A DNA stretch of 64,000 nt from Limiplasma sp031549415 (GTDB taxonomy: Bacteria; Bacillota; Clostridia; Christensenellales; Aristaeellaceae): contig JAVBPU010000029.1 in the NCBI GenBank assembly GCA_031549415.1, positions 1-64,000 of the forward strand, written 5' to 3'. The notes beneath the pieces are model-generated. The model worked only from the letters and a program-made list of their open reading frames with translations. It did not search any database and had not been told where the DNA came from. Below are positions 16,580 to 24,965 of the stretch, piece after piece. Position 1 is the stretch's first letter. Each line of letters opens with the position of its first letter. Made by a program: the position numbers and the translations under genes.

Positions 16580-17290
16580 TTAGGGTCTGTACAAGGCCGT
16601 TCCCACCCGCACCATGGTCGCACCCATACGCGCGGCAATGGCATAATCGTTGGACATGCCCATGGATAATTCCTCCATGTGAATGCCCTCCATGGCTTCC
16701 TCGGCAAGCCTGTCAAACAACGTCCTCATGCCGCCAAACCAACCCATTAGCTGGCTCTCCTGGGCATCCAGCGGCATCATGGCCATCAAGCCTGAAATAC
16801 GGATGTTTGGAAACTGTTTCATCTTCTGTAAAAAAGATCTCAATTCCGTCACATCCAACCCGGCCTTCTGTGTTTCTTTTGCAATATTTACCTGCACAAG
16901 CGCTGGCAACACGCGTCCGATCATACCGGCACGCCTGTCCACCTCCTGGGCCAATTCCATCCGGTCCAGCGTGTGGAGAAGGCAGGTATCCTCCATTATA
17001 TATTTAACTTTGTTGGTTTGCAACCTCCCAATCCAATGCAGGCGAAATTCCCTTGCGATTTTTGGCAGCTTTTCCAGCAGCACTTGGGCGCGATTTTCCG
17101 CAATGTCTTGTATTGCAAGGGTTCCCAGCTTTTCAATCGTCTGGACGGAAACGGTCTTGGTCACCGCAATTAATTTTGCAGGTGCAGAATTTTTGTAACA
17201 ATTTTTGGATAAGGTTTCCAAAACGTTTGTCACATTTCGACGCAATGTTTCAAGATCAACCTCGTCCTGCGTAAAATCCCCTATGCCCAT
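16580..17290 (-). CDS. yggS: YggS family PLP homeostasis protein
   Basis: Pyridoxal 5'-phosphate-binding protein (PLPBP/YlmE) involved in vitamin B6 homeostasis rather than catalysis. 236 residues, alanine-racemase-like barrel; the PLP lysine is in LIAVTKT near residue 47, followed by AENRAQ and HWIGRLQTNKVKY. GMSNDYAIAARMGATMVRVGTALY is the phosphate-binding end. In Bacillota it commonly lies just before sepF, as here. Confidence 0.95.
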   Translation of the reverse strand: MGIGDFTQDEVDLETLRRNVTNVLETLSKNCYKNSAPAKLIAVTKTVSVQTIEKLGTLAIQDIAENRAQVLLEKLPKIAREFRLHWIGRLQTNKVKYIMEDTCLLHTLDRMELAQEVDRRAGMIGRVLPALVQVNIAKETQKAGLDVTELRSFLQKMKQFPNIRISGLMAMMPLDAQESQLMGWFGGMRTLFDRLAEEAMEGIHMEELSMGMSNDYAIAARMGATMVRVGTALYRP

Positions 17291-17301
17291 ATGGCTCCCC
17301 C

Positions 17302-18801
17302 TTACCGAAACAGCCTCACCGTTTGGCCTACGCTGAGCACGCCGGTCTGAATAGCGGAAATATAGGCCTTGCCGCCACTTTCCTGCACGATGTTCACCGG
17401 CACAAACACTTGCTGCTCGCCGTCCAGAATCACCACGCCCTTGGCGCCTTTATACTCGTAAATGGCCCCGGAGGGCACCAGCATGCAGTCCGCGTATTCT
17501 CCCAGCTCCGCTTGGCAATTGCGCATGTACAGCACGGGCAGCACATCCCCCATCACCGCCAGGCGCACCAGCAAATCGCCGCCGGCACGGGTGAAGGAGC
17601 GCACCTGGGCGTTGACCACGGTGTTGGAAAACTGCTCCAGCATCAGCTTATGGGTGGAGCCTTCCACCGGGTTCCAGGTGTTGTTTTTGATGAGCATCAG
17701 CACCGCATAATTGTTCTTTTTCACCAACCGGTAAATGTCCACCCGGCCCCGGGAGGCGGTGGTGCCCTCCGGCCTTGTGCCGTTGATCATATCCCGCACC
17801 TCAGAGGGCGTATACTCCTCATACTTGGCCGGGGTCAGCGCGTGCTCGTATCCGTCCGTGTAAAAGCTGACGATGCCCTCCTGAGCGGCAATTTTGGGCT
17901 TGATCCAACTGTCAATGCGCTGCTTTTGCGTGTTTTCATCGTCGAACAGGCGGTTGAGGCGCATGTCCGAAGAATACTGGCTGCGAAAGAAATTCTGCCG
18001 CTGGGTGATGGCGGTGGCCAGGATCTTCTCCTGGTTGGTGAGGTTGCCCCGGGCGCCCTGCACCAGGTTTCGCACCTCCAGGCCTTTTTCAATGACCTCG
18101 CTTTCCAGCCGGGTCATTTTGGGGTCATAGGTGGTTTCGCTTTTCAGCAACGTGCGCTGGTAGTTCTTAATCTGGTCCCGAAAGTCCTGCAGGGCCAGCA
18201 ATTCACGGGTGTTGTACCCTGTGGAGTACACGTTGCACACCTTCTGGTTCCGCGTGACCGGCGTGCCCTCCTCGGCAATGTATTCAATGCTTTGCACGCC
18301 CTCATCATCATAGGACGTTTCCTCCCGCACGATCAGGGCCTCGCCACGGTAGTTGGTGCCCAGGGTTCCCATTTCAATCACCGCAGTGGTAGGGGCGCTT
18401 CCCCGGGTGTTTGTGTAAATAAACCAGGCCGCAAAGCCCACAACCCCCAGGACCAGCACCACCTGCAAAAACTTGCCAAAGCCGCCCCTGCGGGCGGGTT
18501 TTTCCCGCTTGATTTTCTGGGCCCGCATCTCCTCCGGCACGCCCTGCATCTGTTGAATTTGCTGCATCCGCTGCTGCTGCATCTGGTAGACTTGCATCTG
18601 CCACTCCATCACCTGCTCCGGCGTGGCCTGGCTGCCTGCCATCCCCTGTTGCATCTGTTGCATCTGCTGCAATTGCTCCGGGGAAAGGGGCTGCTGAGGC
18701 ATCCCATAGGCTTGCTGCCACTGGCTGAACTGCTCCGGCGTCAGCGGTGAAAGCGGCTGATTGGGAGGTATGCCGTTGTTGCCCGTTCCATTCCCTTGCA
18801 T
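17302..18801 (-). CDS. HlyD-like membrane protein of the division cluster
   Basis: 499 residues. Residues 1-105 are cytoplasmic, very rich in Gln, Met and Pro with runs such as QQMQQMQQ. One membrane segment lies at about 111-130; the rest is extracytoplasmic with a barrel-sandwich/HlyD-like fold: GEALIVREE, EGTPVTRNQKVCNV, a central helical hairpin and a C-terminal SVGQTVRL. Such proteins sit upstream of yggS-sepF in some Clostridia. No ABC or RND partner is adjacent, so an export role is doubtful; a structural role at the septum is inference. RBS AAGGAGG at 6 bp. Confidence 0.7.
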   Translation of the reverse strand: MQGNGTGNNGIPPNQPLSPLTPEQFSQWQQAYGMPQQPLSPEQLQQMQQMQQGMAGSQATPEQVMEWQMQVYQMQQQRMQQIQQMQGVPEEMRAQKIKREKPARRGGFGKFLQVVLVLGVVGFAAWFIYTNTRGSAPTTAVIEMGTLGTNYRGEALIVREETSYDDEGVQSIEYIAEEGTPVTRNQKVCNVYSTGYNTRELLALQDFRDQIKNYQRTLLKSETTYDPKMTRLESEVIEKGLEVRNLVQGARGNLTNQEKILATAITQRQNFFRSQYSSDMRLNRLFDDENTQKQRIDSWIKPKIAAQEGIVSFYTDGYEHALTPAKYEEYTPSEVRDMINGTRPEGTTASRGRVDIYRLVKKNNYAVLMLIKNNTWNPVEGSTHKLMLEQFSNTVVNAQVRSFTRAGGDLLVRLAVMGDVLPVLYMRNCQAELGEYADCMLVPSGAIYEYKGAKGVVILDGEQQVFVPVNIVQESGGKAYISAIQTGVLSVGQTVRLFR

Positions 18802-18820
18802 AGTCCGCCTCCTTCCACCC

Positions 18821-19555
18821 CTATGCGCCGCTTTGCTCCATGGCGCGCAAGCGGCTTAAAATCCGCCGTTCCATCCGGGACACCTGCATTTGGGATACGC
18901 CCATCTGCTTGGCGGTCTCCCGCTGGCCCAGCTGCTCCTGGAACCGAAGCCGGATCAGCTTCCGCTCCGCATCATTCACTTTGCTCAAAACCCACTGCAT
19001 CCATTCGCTGTCTTCCACCCGGTCAAAGCCCGCATCCATTTCGCCCAGCAGCGAGCCCAGCGTGCTGTCCTCTTCTCCCACCGGGCTTTCCAGCGACAGG
19101 GTTTCCCCCTGGTGGCGCAGGGTGAGCAGCATCAGCAGCTCGTCCGGAGAAATCTGCATGGCCTCCGCCAGCTCCTTGGCGCTGGGTTCCCGCATCTGCT
19201 CCTGGGAAAACCGGTCCCTTTCCTGCTGCATGTGAAATAGCTTCTGCCGCGCATCCCTGGGCATGCGCATGCTGCTGGCCTTGTCCCGCAAATAATTGCG
19301 CACGTCCCCCGTGATGGTGGGCACCGCGTAGGTCACAAAGCGGTACCCCCGCTCCGGCTCAAAACGCTCCAAGGCCTTGAGCAGCGCCATGCCCGCCACC
19401 TGTTGCAGATCCTCCAGCTCTACGCCCCGTCCGGCAAACCGCCGGGCCACTGCCTTCGCCAGGGGAAAGAACGCCTCAAACAAGCTGTCCCGCTGCTCTT
19501 GCCCCCGGTCCCTGGCATATTGCTCCCACAAAAGAGCCGTGTATTCGTCATTCAT
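18821..19555 (-). CDS. SigB/SigF/SigG-type RNA polymerase sigma factor
   Basis: Sigma-70 family factor, 244 residues, without region 1.1. Region 2 has LEDLQQVAGMALLKALERF and RFVTYAVPTITGDVRNYLRD; region 3 follows, and region 4 has RETAKQMGVSQMQVSRMERR as helix-turn-helix. This matches the stress/forespore class (SigB, SigF, SigG). The start is ATG at 19555, with GGGAGG at 7 bp. It lies 14 bp after a gene for an RsbW-like protein, the classic anti-sigma/sigma order, but no RsbV/SpoIIAA gene is present. Its promoter specificity is unknown. Confidence 0.85.
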   Translation of the reverse strand: MNDEYTALLWEQYARDRGQEQRDSLFEAFFPLAKAVARRFAGRGVELEDLQQVAGMALLKALERFEPERGYRFVTYAVPTITGDVRNYLRDKASSMRMPRDARQKLFHMQQERDRFSQEQMREPSAKELAEAMQISPDELLMLLTLRHQGETLSLESPVGEEDSTLGSLLGEMDAGFDRVEDSEWMQWVLSKVNDAERKLIRLRFQEQLGQRETAKQMGVSQMQVSRMERRILSRLRAMEQSGA

Positions 19556-19569
19556 GGCTGCCCTCCCGC

Positions 19570-19959
19570 TCACACGGGCATCGAAAATTCGATGCAGCAG
19601 ACTCCATCGTCATCGCAATGGATCTCCACGTCCGGCAGCAAAGTTTCCAAAATGCCACGGGTAATTTCCTTGTCTTGCGCCGCCTCGTGGGTCCTCTCTT
19701 CCCCACGCACGCCGCAAAACCGGCAGCAAAGCCTGCCCTCCTGCACCGTGGCCGCCAGATGGAATTCCGTCAGCTTGACGGCTTGGTGCAGCATGCAATC
19801 GCAGACCTCGTCGGTAATGGTGCGCAAATCATCAATCATGTCCACGTCCAGGCCTGCCACCATGCCAAAGCCGCTTAATGCCATGCGGGCCACCAGCACA
19901 TATTCCATGTCTGCCGGCAAAGCCAGCGAAATGCCCTTTCCTGCTTGCTGCTTGTCCAT
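19570..19959 (-). CDS. RsbW/SpoIIAB-like ATPase-fold protein, degenerate
   Basis: 129 residues with the size and opening of anti-sigma kinases (LPADMEYVLVARMALSGFGMVAG, then IDDLRTITDEVCDCMLH). The N-box, normally E-x-x-x-N-A-x-x-H, reads EVCDCMLH, so the Mg-chelating Asn is replaced, and the glycine-rich ATP-lid boxes are not recognisable. It may bind the sigma factor encoded 14 bp downstream without kinase activity. The start is ATG at 19959, with AGGAGG at 8 bp. First gene of the division operon. Confidence 0.65.
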   Translation of the reverse strand: MDKQQAGKGISLALPADMEYVLVARMALSGFGMVAGLDVDMIDDLRTITDEVCDCMLHQAVKLTEFHLAATVQEGRLCCRFCGVRGEERTHEAAQDKEITRGILETLLPDVEIHCDDDGVCCIEFSMPV

Positions 19960-19990
19960 TCCCTCCGCCTCCTCCCGCGAAATCCAACTT

Positions 19991-20752
19991 TTATCGTACC
20001 ATATCCCAACATATTTTGGCAAGCAGCAGGCCCAAAACCACCAGCATCATGCCCCGTACAAAAGCGCCTCCTCTACGAATGGTGAGCTTGCTGCCCACAA
20101 AAGCGCCCAGCATGGCGCAAAGCCCCGCCGGAAGCCCCAGCAAAAACATCACGTCGCCCGTCAGCAACAGGCTGCAAAGCGCCGCCACGTTGCTGGCCAG
20201 GTTCACCACCTTGGCCGTTCCGCTGGCCATCACCGCTTCCTTGCCAAAGATGCGCATGAACAGCAAAATCAAAAACGTGCCCGTACCCGGCCCAATCAGG
20301 CCGTCATAGAAGCCCACGGCGCAGCCAATGGCCACCGCGATCAGCAGCGTTGCCTTGGGGGAAAACACCCGGCCCGTACCCACCGGCTTCACCCCCCGCA
20401 GGGTGAAGACCGCCGCGATGGGGATGCACCCCAGCACCAGCCAGCGCACCACATCGGCGGGCAGCTGCTTCATCACCAGTGCGCCCAGGGCGCTGCAAAC
20501 CAGGGCCCCTGCCGCTGCTGGCAGCGCCAGCTTCCAGTCGATTTGCCGAAAGCGCCCATAATTATAGGCAGCCAGCGAGGTGCCCATGCCGGCGGCCAGC
20601 TTGTTGGTGCCCGCCGCCAGGGGAGGCGGCAGGCCCGCCAAATAATAGGCAGGCAGCGAAATCAAGCCGCCGCCACCCGCAATGGAATCCACAAAGCCCG
20701 CCAGCAGCACCAGCGGGCAGACAATCAGCAGCATCTGGGGGGTTACCTGCAC
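19991..20752 (-). CDS. TauE/SafE family anion exporter
   Basis: 253-residue membrane protein with about eight hydrophobic helices. The two family half-motifs are visible: AGFVDSIAGGGGLISLPA at residues 18-35 and VGFYDGLIGPGTGTFL in the second half. Family members move sulfite, sulfoacetate or similar anions out of the cell; the substrate here is unknown. Start is GTG at 20752 with AAGGA at 9 bp. Its 3' end contains the promoter of the downstream division operon. Confidence 0.9.
   Translation of the reverse strand: MQVTPQMLLIVCPLVLLAGFVDSIAGGGGLISLPAYYLAGLPPPLAAGTNKLAAGMGTSLAAYNYGRFRQIDWKLALPAAAGALVCSALGALVMKQLPADVVRWLVLGCIPIAAVFTLRGVKPVGTGRVFSPKATLLIAVAIGCAVGFYDGLIGPGTGTFLILLFMRIFGKEAVMASGTAKVVNLASNVAALCSLLLTGDVMFLLGLPAGLCAMLGAFVGSKLTIRRGGAFVRGMMLVVLGLLLAKICWDMVR
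19993..20022 (-). promoter_or_regulatory. Promoter of the rsbW-like/sigma/division operon
   Basis: On the minus strand TTGCCA (20022-20017), 18 bp, TACGAT (19998-19993) with extended -10 TGG, inside the last codons of the TauE gene. It would drive the eight genes down to divIVA. Confidence 0.6.
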
Positions 20753-20804
20753 CTGTATCGTCCTTCTTTACAAAGCAATGAAATAAAACTGCCGGAAGTG
20801 GGGA

Positions 20805-22424
20805 TTACGAGGCCGCGCCTTTGCGCCTTCCCTGGCACAGCACCAGCATGGACGGCAGGGAGACCGCCATGGAGAACTGGAAGAACCGCACATCATTGCC
20901 GCACAAAAGCAGCATGGTGCCCAGGTTGTACAGCAGCACCGGCAGGCAAAACAGCAGCGCCTGCGGACCTTCCCGGTGCAAGGCCCAAAGCCCGCAAACC
21001 AGCAGCAAGGCCATCTGTACGCCAATGTTTTCAAACAACCAGCGGAGGGGCGCAAAACGCATGGGCGCTTCCAGCACGCCGACCAAAGTCCGCCCCAGCT
21101 GGTTCATCCGGGCGTCCTGGGCGGGGAAGGCTTCGATGTCGCCCGTATTGCGCACCGTGACGGTCCCTTCGTTTTGCCCCGTCACATCCCACACCAAATC
21201 CGTCAGGCCGCAAACCGCCTCAAAGGCTGTGCGGGGGGCACGGGCTGCCGTGCGGACCGCCATGCCTAGCAGTTTTTCCGGGGGCACGCTGGTGATCTGC
21301 TCCCGGGGGTACTGAAACTTGATGGAATTATAGTCTCCCAGGCGGTAGTTGGCTTGCAGGGTTTCCTCGTCCGCCAGGCTGGTGAGAAACGCCTGGGTTT
21401 CCGCATCCATGGCCTCCGGGCTCTTCACCCGGGCGTCAAAAAGCACGGTCATAGGGATGCCGATGCTTTCCTCATAGGTGTTCCCAGGGCTGACAATGTC
21501 CAGCGCGCCATACAGCGGGCCCATCACCAGCAGCAAGCACAGCCCGGCCACCCCCGTCGCCAGCAGCAGGCCCTTCCTCTGCCGCCAGTAGCCTAGCAGC
21601 AGGCAGAGCAAGAGCGGCGCGGTAAAAAACGCGGCGTTATGCCGCACCAAAGTGGTGAAGGCCAGCACCAGCCCCAGCGCCACCGCATGGGGCCATTTTT
21701 TCAGCCAGTCCCCCCGGGAAACATACACATTCACCCCATAGGCGCACAGCAGCAGAGCCCCCATGGTCATGGCGTTGTCCTTCCACACATACATCATGGC
21801 GTTGCCCAAAATGCTGGACAGCACCATCAGCCCCTGCAGCGCCAGCAGCAAGCCCCGGGGCAGGCCATGGGCCGCCAGGGTACACACCAGGTAGGCCATG
21901 GCGGCGCTGAAAAACACCATTTGCAGCAGCACCAGCCAGGGGTACTGGTTCATCACCTGAAGCCCAAGCCACATCAGCAAGGTATGGAACACCGGATGCC
22001 AATGATTATACAGGCCGGTTTGCGCCTGGGTCCACTGGTTGTAGATGTCGTAGGAGACCCCGCCGGGATAATAGGCCAAAAACAGGCAACCCAGCACAAG
22101 AAGGCTCAGCCCCATGCTGATGCCAAAAAGCATAGGGCTGAGCTTGCTCTTTTTTGCTGTTATCCAGGGCAGGCCCTGCCGTGCTCGGCCGCAAAGCCAA
22201 CAAAGGCCCAGGAACCATAAGGCCGCGTAGGCCAAAAACCACACCAGCGCAAAGGCGGTCTCCAGCTTGCCCTCAAAAAGGGCGCTGCCCGAAAGAAAGG
22301 TGACAAAGGACAGATACAGGGACAGGCACGCAGCGCAAACCAAAAACAAAATTTTGTGGGTCCGGCTTTTCCAGCCGTCCTCTGGCTGCCATTGGCGGGC
22401 CGCAGTCCTTCGGTCGTATGCCAT
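20805..22424 (-). CDS. DUF6020-like polytopic membrane protein
   Basis: 539 residues with roughly twelve membrane helices and one large extracytoplasmic segment near residues 320-430. The YYPGGVSYDIYNQW and NHWHPVFHTLLMW loops resemble DUF6020 proteins and GT-C type glycosyltransferases, where such an acidic first loop holds the active site. A transferase using a lipid-linked sugar is plausible but unproven. RBS GGAGG 7 bp upstream. It starts 30 bp after aspartate kinase, so it may share that promoter. Confidence 0.75.
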   Translation of the reverse strand: MAYDRRTAARQWQPEDGWKSRTHKILFLVCAACLSLYLSFVTFLSGSALFEGKLETAFALVWFLAYAALWFLGLCWLCGRARQGLPWITAKKSKLSPMLFGISMGLSLLVLGCLFLAYYPGGVSYDIYNQWTQAQTGLYNHWHPVFHTLLMWLGLQVMNQYPWLVLLQMVFFSAAMAYLVCTLAAHGLPRGLLLALQGLMVLSSILGNAMMYVWKDNAMTMGALLLCAYGVNVYVSRGDWLKKWPHAVALGLVLAFTTLVRHNAAFFTAPLLLCLLLGYWRQRKGLLLATGVAGLCLLLVMGPLYGALDIVSPGNTYEESIGIPMTVLFDARVKSPEAMDAETQAFLTSLADEETLQANYRLGDYNSIKFQYPREQITSVPPEKLLGMAVRTAARAPRTAFEAVCGLTDLVWDVTGQNEGTVTVRNTGDIEAFPAQDARMNQLGRTLVGVLEAPMRFAPLRWLFENIGVQMALLLVCGLWALHREGPQALLFCLPVLLYNLGTMLLLCGNDVRFFQFSMAVSLPSMLVLCQGRRKGAAS

Positions 22425-22454
22425 AAGCGCCCCTCCTTTGTGTGGAAAAAAGGT

Positions 22455-23774
22455 CTATCCCTTCACAAACTCGCTATAGATGGCATGGATGGAGGCTTCA
22501 AAGTCTTGATTGTCCACGCCCACCAAAATGCTCAGCTCGCTGGAACCCTGGTCGATCATCCTCACGTTCACCTTCTCCCGGCTGAGGGCTGTGAACAACC
22601 GGGCCGCCGTACCGGGGTTGTGCACCATGCCCCGGCCCACCGTGGCGATGAGGCCCATGTTATCGTAAATGGTCAAGGTATCCGGCGAGGTCAGCTCCAT
22701 GATGCGGCTGATGACCTTCTCCTTTTTAGGGGCCAGCGCGGCGGTGGAGAGCACCACGCAAAGGGTGTCAATGCCCGTGGGCAGGTGTTCAAAGGAAAGC
22801 CCGGCTTCCTCGATGGCCAGCAGCACCCGGCGGCCAAAGCCCTTCTCCGCATTCATCATGGCCTTTTCCACGGAAACAACGGAAAAGCCCGTTTTCCCGG
22901 CGATGCCTGTGATGACATAGGGATTGGGCTCCTCCACCGCCCCATGGGTGATCATGGTGCCCCGGTGGTCCGGCTGGTTGGTGTTGCGGATATTGGTGGG
23001 AATTCCCGCCCGGTGCACCGGGAACACGCTGTCCTCATGCAGCACAGTGGCGCCCATGTAGGAAAGCTCCCGCAGTTCCCGGTAAGTAATGTTGGCAATG
23101 GGCTTCGCCCCTGGAACTACCCTGGGGTCCGCCATTAAAAAGCCGCTGACATCCGTCCAATTTTCGTACATGTCCGCGTAGGCCGCCCGGGCCACAATGG
23201 CCCCGGAAATATCGCTGCCCCCACGGGAAAAGGTGTGGATGCCGCCGTCGGGAAAGCTGCCATAGAAGCCCGGGATGACGGCGGTGTCCACATCCTTCAG
23301 CGCCTCTGAAAGCACCGCCTGGGTCCGCTCGCTGTCAAAGCTTCCGTCCGTTTCAAAAAAAATCAAGTCCTTAGCATCCAGGAAGGGAAAGCCCAAGTAA
23401 TCCGCCAGGATCAAGCCATTGAGGTACTCACCCCGGCTGGCGCAGTAATCCTTGCTGGCGCCCTGTTCCACCTGGCGGAGGATTTCGTCCAACTCAGTCC
23501 GCAGGTCCAAGGCCAGGTCCAGGGCTTTCACAATGTCCAAAAAGCGCTCCTCGATCAAAGCAAATGTAGGGCGGTAGTCCTTGCCTTCCTCTTTCAACTG
23601 ATAAGTGCGGTATAAAAGATCGGTAATTTTCTCGTCTTCGTCAAAGCGACGCCCCGGGGCGCTTGGTACCACGTAACACCGCCTGATATCCATCCGTAAG
23701 ATGTCGCGAACCTTTTGAAACTGACCGGCATCCGACAAGGAACTGCCGCCAAATTTCGCAACGATCTTCCCCAA
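22455..23774 (-). CDS. lysC: Aspartate kinase
   Basis: Phosphorylates aspartate at the head of the lysine, threonine and methionine pathways. 439 residues: VAKFGGSS at the N-terminus, the catalytic FSRGGSDISGA, and two C-terminal ACT-type regions (TGFSVVSVEKAMM and ATVGRGMVHNPGTAARLF, with MIDQGSSELSILVGV), which suggest feedback control. Translation should begin at TTG (23774), 7 bp after GGGAGGG, giving the family start GKIVAKFGGSS. The ATG in the same stretch is out of frame. No riboswitch was seen between promoter and start. Confidence 0.93.
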   Translation of the reverse strand: MGKIVAKFGGSSLSDAGQFQKVRDILRMDIRRCYVVPSAPGRRFDEDEKITDLLYRTYQLKEEGKDYRPTFALIEERFLDIVKALDLALDLRTELDEILRQVEQGASKDYCASRGEYLNGLILADYLGFPFLDAKDLIFFETDGSFDSERTQAVLSEALKDVDTAVIPGFYGSFPDGGIHTFSRGGSDISGAIVARAAYADMYENWTDVSGFLMADPRVVPGAKPIANITYRELRELSYMGATVLHEDSVFPVHRAGIPTNIRNTNQPDHRGTMITHGAVEEPNPYVITGIAGKTGFSVVSVEKAMMNAEKGFGRRVLLAIEEAGLSFEHLPTGIDTLCVVLSTAALAPKKEKVISRIMELTSPDTLTIYDNMGLIATVGRGMVHNPGTAARLFTALSREKVNVRMIDQGSSELSILVGVDNQDFEASIHAIYSEFVKG

Positions 23775-23823
23775 ACATGATCCCTCCCGCTCCTGCGGAG
23801 GCTCAACGTCCTCACAAAATAAC

Positions 23824-23853
23824 ATTTTATCCTAACCGACGCGACAAAGTCAA
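23824..23853 (-). promoter_or_regulatory. Promoter of aspartate kinase
   Basis: On the minus strand TTGACT (23853-23848), 18 bp, TAAAAT (23829-23824). The untranslated leader is only about 40 bases, too short for a lysine riboswitch. Confidence 0.65.
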
Positions 23854-23949
23854 TCCCCGTTCCATGCGGGCCCGCAAGTGAATCAGAACCATTCCTCTAT
23901 CATCTCCCCATCAGGATGCTCCATCCTATGCTAGCCCGCCCGGTCTGTG

Positions 23950-24498
23950 TCACTTCTGCCCGGCCAGCCAGTCCTCCCGAAGAACGCTCATCATGCCAAT
24001 GTCGCAAAAGGCGCCGTCCCTGAAATAGGCGTGCCTTTTGACCCCTTCCGCCACAAAGCCCGCTTTTTCGTAGCAGCGTAGCGCCTGGCGGTTGCCCATG
24101 TCCACCGTCAGCTCCACCCTCTCCAGCCCCAGGGTCAAAAAAGAGTGGCGCAGCAACAGCCCCAGGGCCTCTGTGCCAACGCCCCGGCCCCGGTTGGCGG
24201 CGTTACCGATCACCATGCCCAGCTCTCCGCAGCGCAGCTTCCAGTCCAGCCGGAACAAATCCAGCTGGCCCAGGTAGGCCTCCGTAGTCTTTTCCGCAAT
24301 CACAAAATTGCAGGCCATATGGCTGCTTTCCAACATGCGGTCCATAAACTGCTGGGTATCCACCATGCTTTGCGCGGGCCAAAAAAGGGTGCTCAAATAC
24401 TTTGTAGTCTCCTGGTCATTGACCCATTTGCGGATCTCTGGCACATCCTCTTGCCGGTACTCTCGCAGCATTACGGTTTCACCAATCACTCTGGGCAT
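23950..24498 (-). CDS. GNAT N-acetyltransferase, RimJ/RimL-like
   Basis: 182-residue acetyl-CoA-dependent acetyltransferase. It opens VMLREYRQEDVPEIRKWVND, has the acetyl-CoA loop at GNAANRGRGVGTEALGLLL and ends with RCYEKAGFVAEGVKRHAYF, the pattern of ribosomal-protein and small-molecule acetyltransferases of the RimJ/RimL group. AAAGGAG lies upstream of the ATG. Substrate unknown. About 125 bp without a gene separate it from aspartate kinase. Confidence 0.85.
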   Translation of the reverse strand: MPRVIGETVMLREYRQEDVPEIRKWVNDQETTKYLSTLFWPAQSMVDTQQFMDRMLESSHMACNFVIAEKTTEAYLGQLDLFRLDWKLRCGELGMVIGNAANRGRGVGTEALGLLLRHSFLTLGLERVELTVDMGNRQALRCYEKAGFVAEGVKRHAYFRDGAFCDIGMMSVLREDWLAGQK

Positions 24499-24524
24499 TG
24501 CGTCGCTCCTTTATTTGCGTCGGA

Positions 24525-24932
24525 TCAGGACAGCAGCAGGCCGTCCCGGTCCCTGAAATAGCCAAACAAAATACTGAAAAAGTCCACTGTGGCGCCGATG
24601 AAAAAGACTCCTCCGGTCAGAAGATAAAACACCCCGCTGGCGATCTTTCCCGTGTAAAAACGGTGCAAGCCAGCGGCCCCGCCCAACAGGCACAACAACA
24701 AAGCCAGCCAACGGCTTTTGGGCGAGCGCTCCCGGACATAAATCGTCTTATGAATGGTCTGATAGACCACCTGTGGCTCCGGCATTTCCCTTTGTAAAGC
24801 CTGGGGGTCCCGCTCCTTCTCCTCCCGGCTATGGCGCGGTTCCTCCACCGTCACAAAAACCGTGCCGCCACAGGCCGGACATTTGCGGTCCGTTGGAAAG
24901 ACACGGCTTTTGCAGTATGCGCAAATGAACAC
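24525..24932 (-). CDS. Zinc-ribbon TM2-domain membrane protein
   Basis: 135 residues. The N-terminus has a zinc ribbon (CAYC and CPAC, residues 4-22), a charged linker, and then the TM2 domain: WLALLLCLLGGAAGLHRFYTGK and GGVFFIGATVDFF, two membrane helices with the conserved G-x-H-R-F-Y turn. Function of TM2 proteins in bacteria is unknown. Start is GTG at 24932 with GGGAG at 6 bp. Confidence 0.82.
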   Translation of the reverse strand: MFICAYCKSRVFPTDRKCPACGGTVFVTVEEPRHSREEKERDPQALQREMPEPQVVYQTIHKTIYVRERSPKSRWLALLLCLLGGAAGLHRFYTGKIASGVFYLLTGGVFFIGATVDFFSILFGYFRDRDGLLLS

Positions 24933-24965
24933 AGAAAACTCCCTCTCGCTTCCTATGGATGGCGC

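Noticed and set aside
23830..23949. Lysine riboswitch before aspartate kinase
   Set aside because: The promoter lies only about 50-80 bases from the start, leaving no room for the roughly 170-base aptamer.
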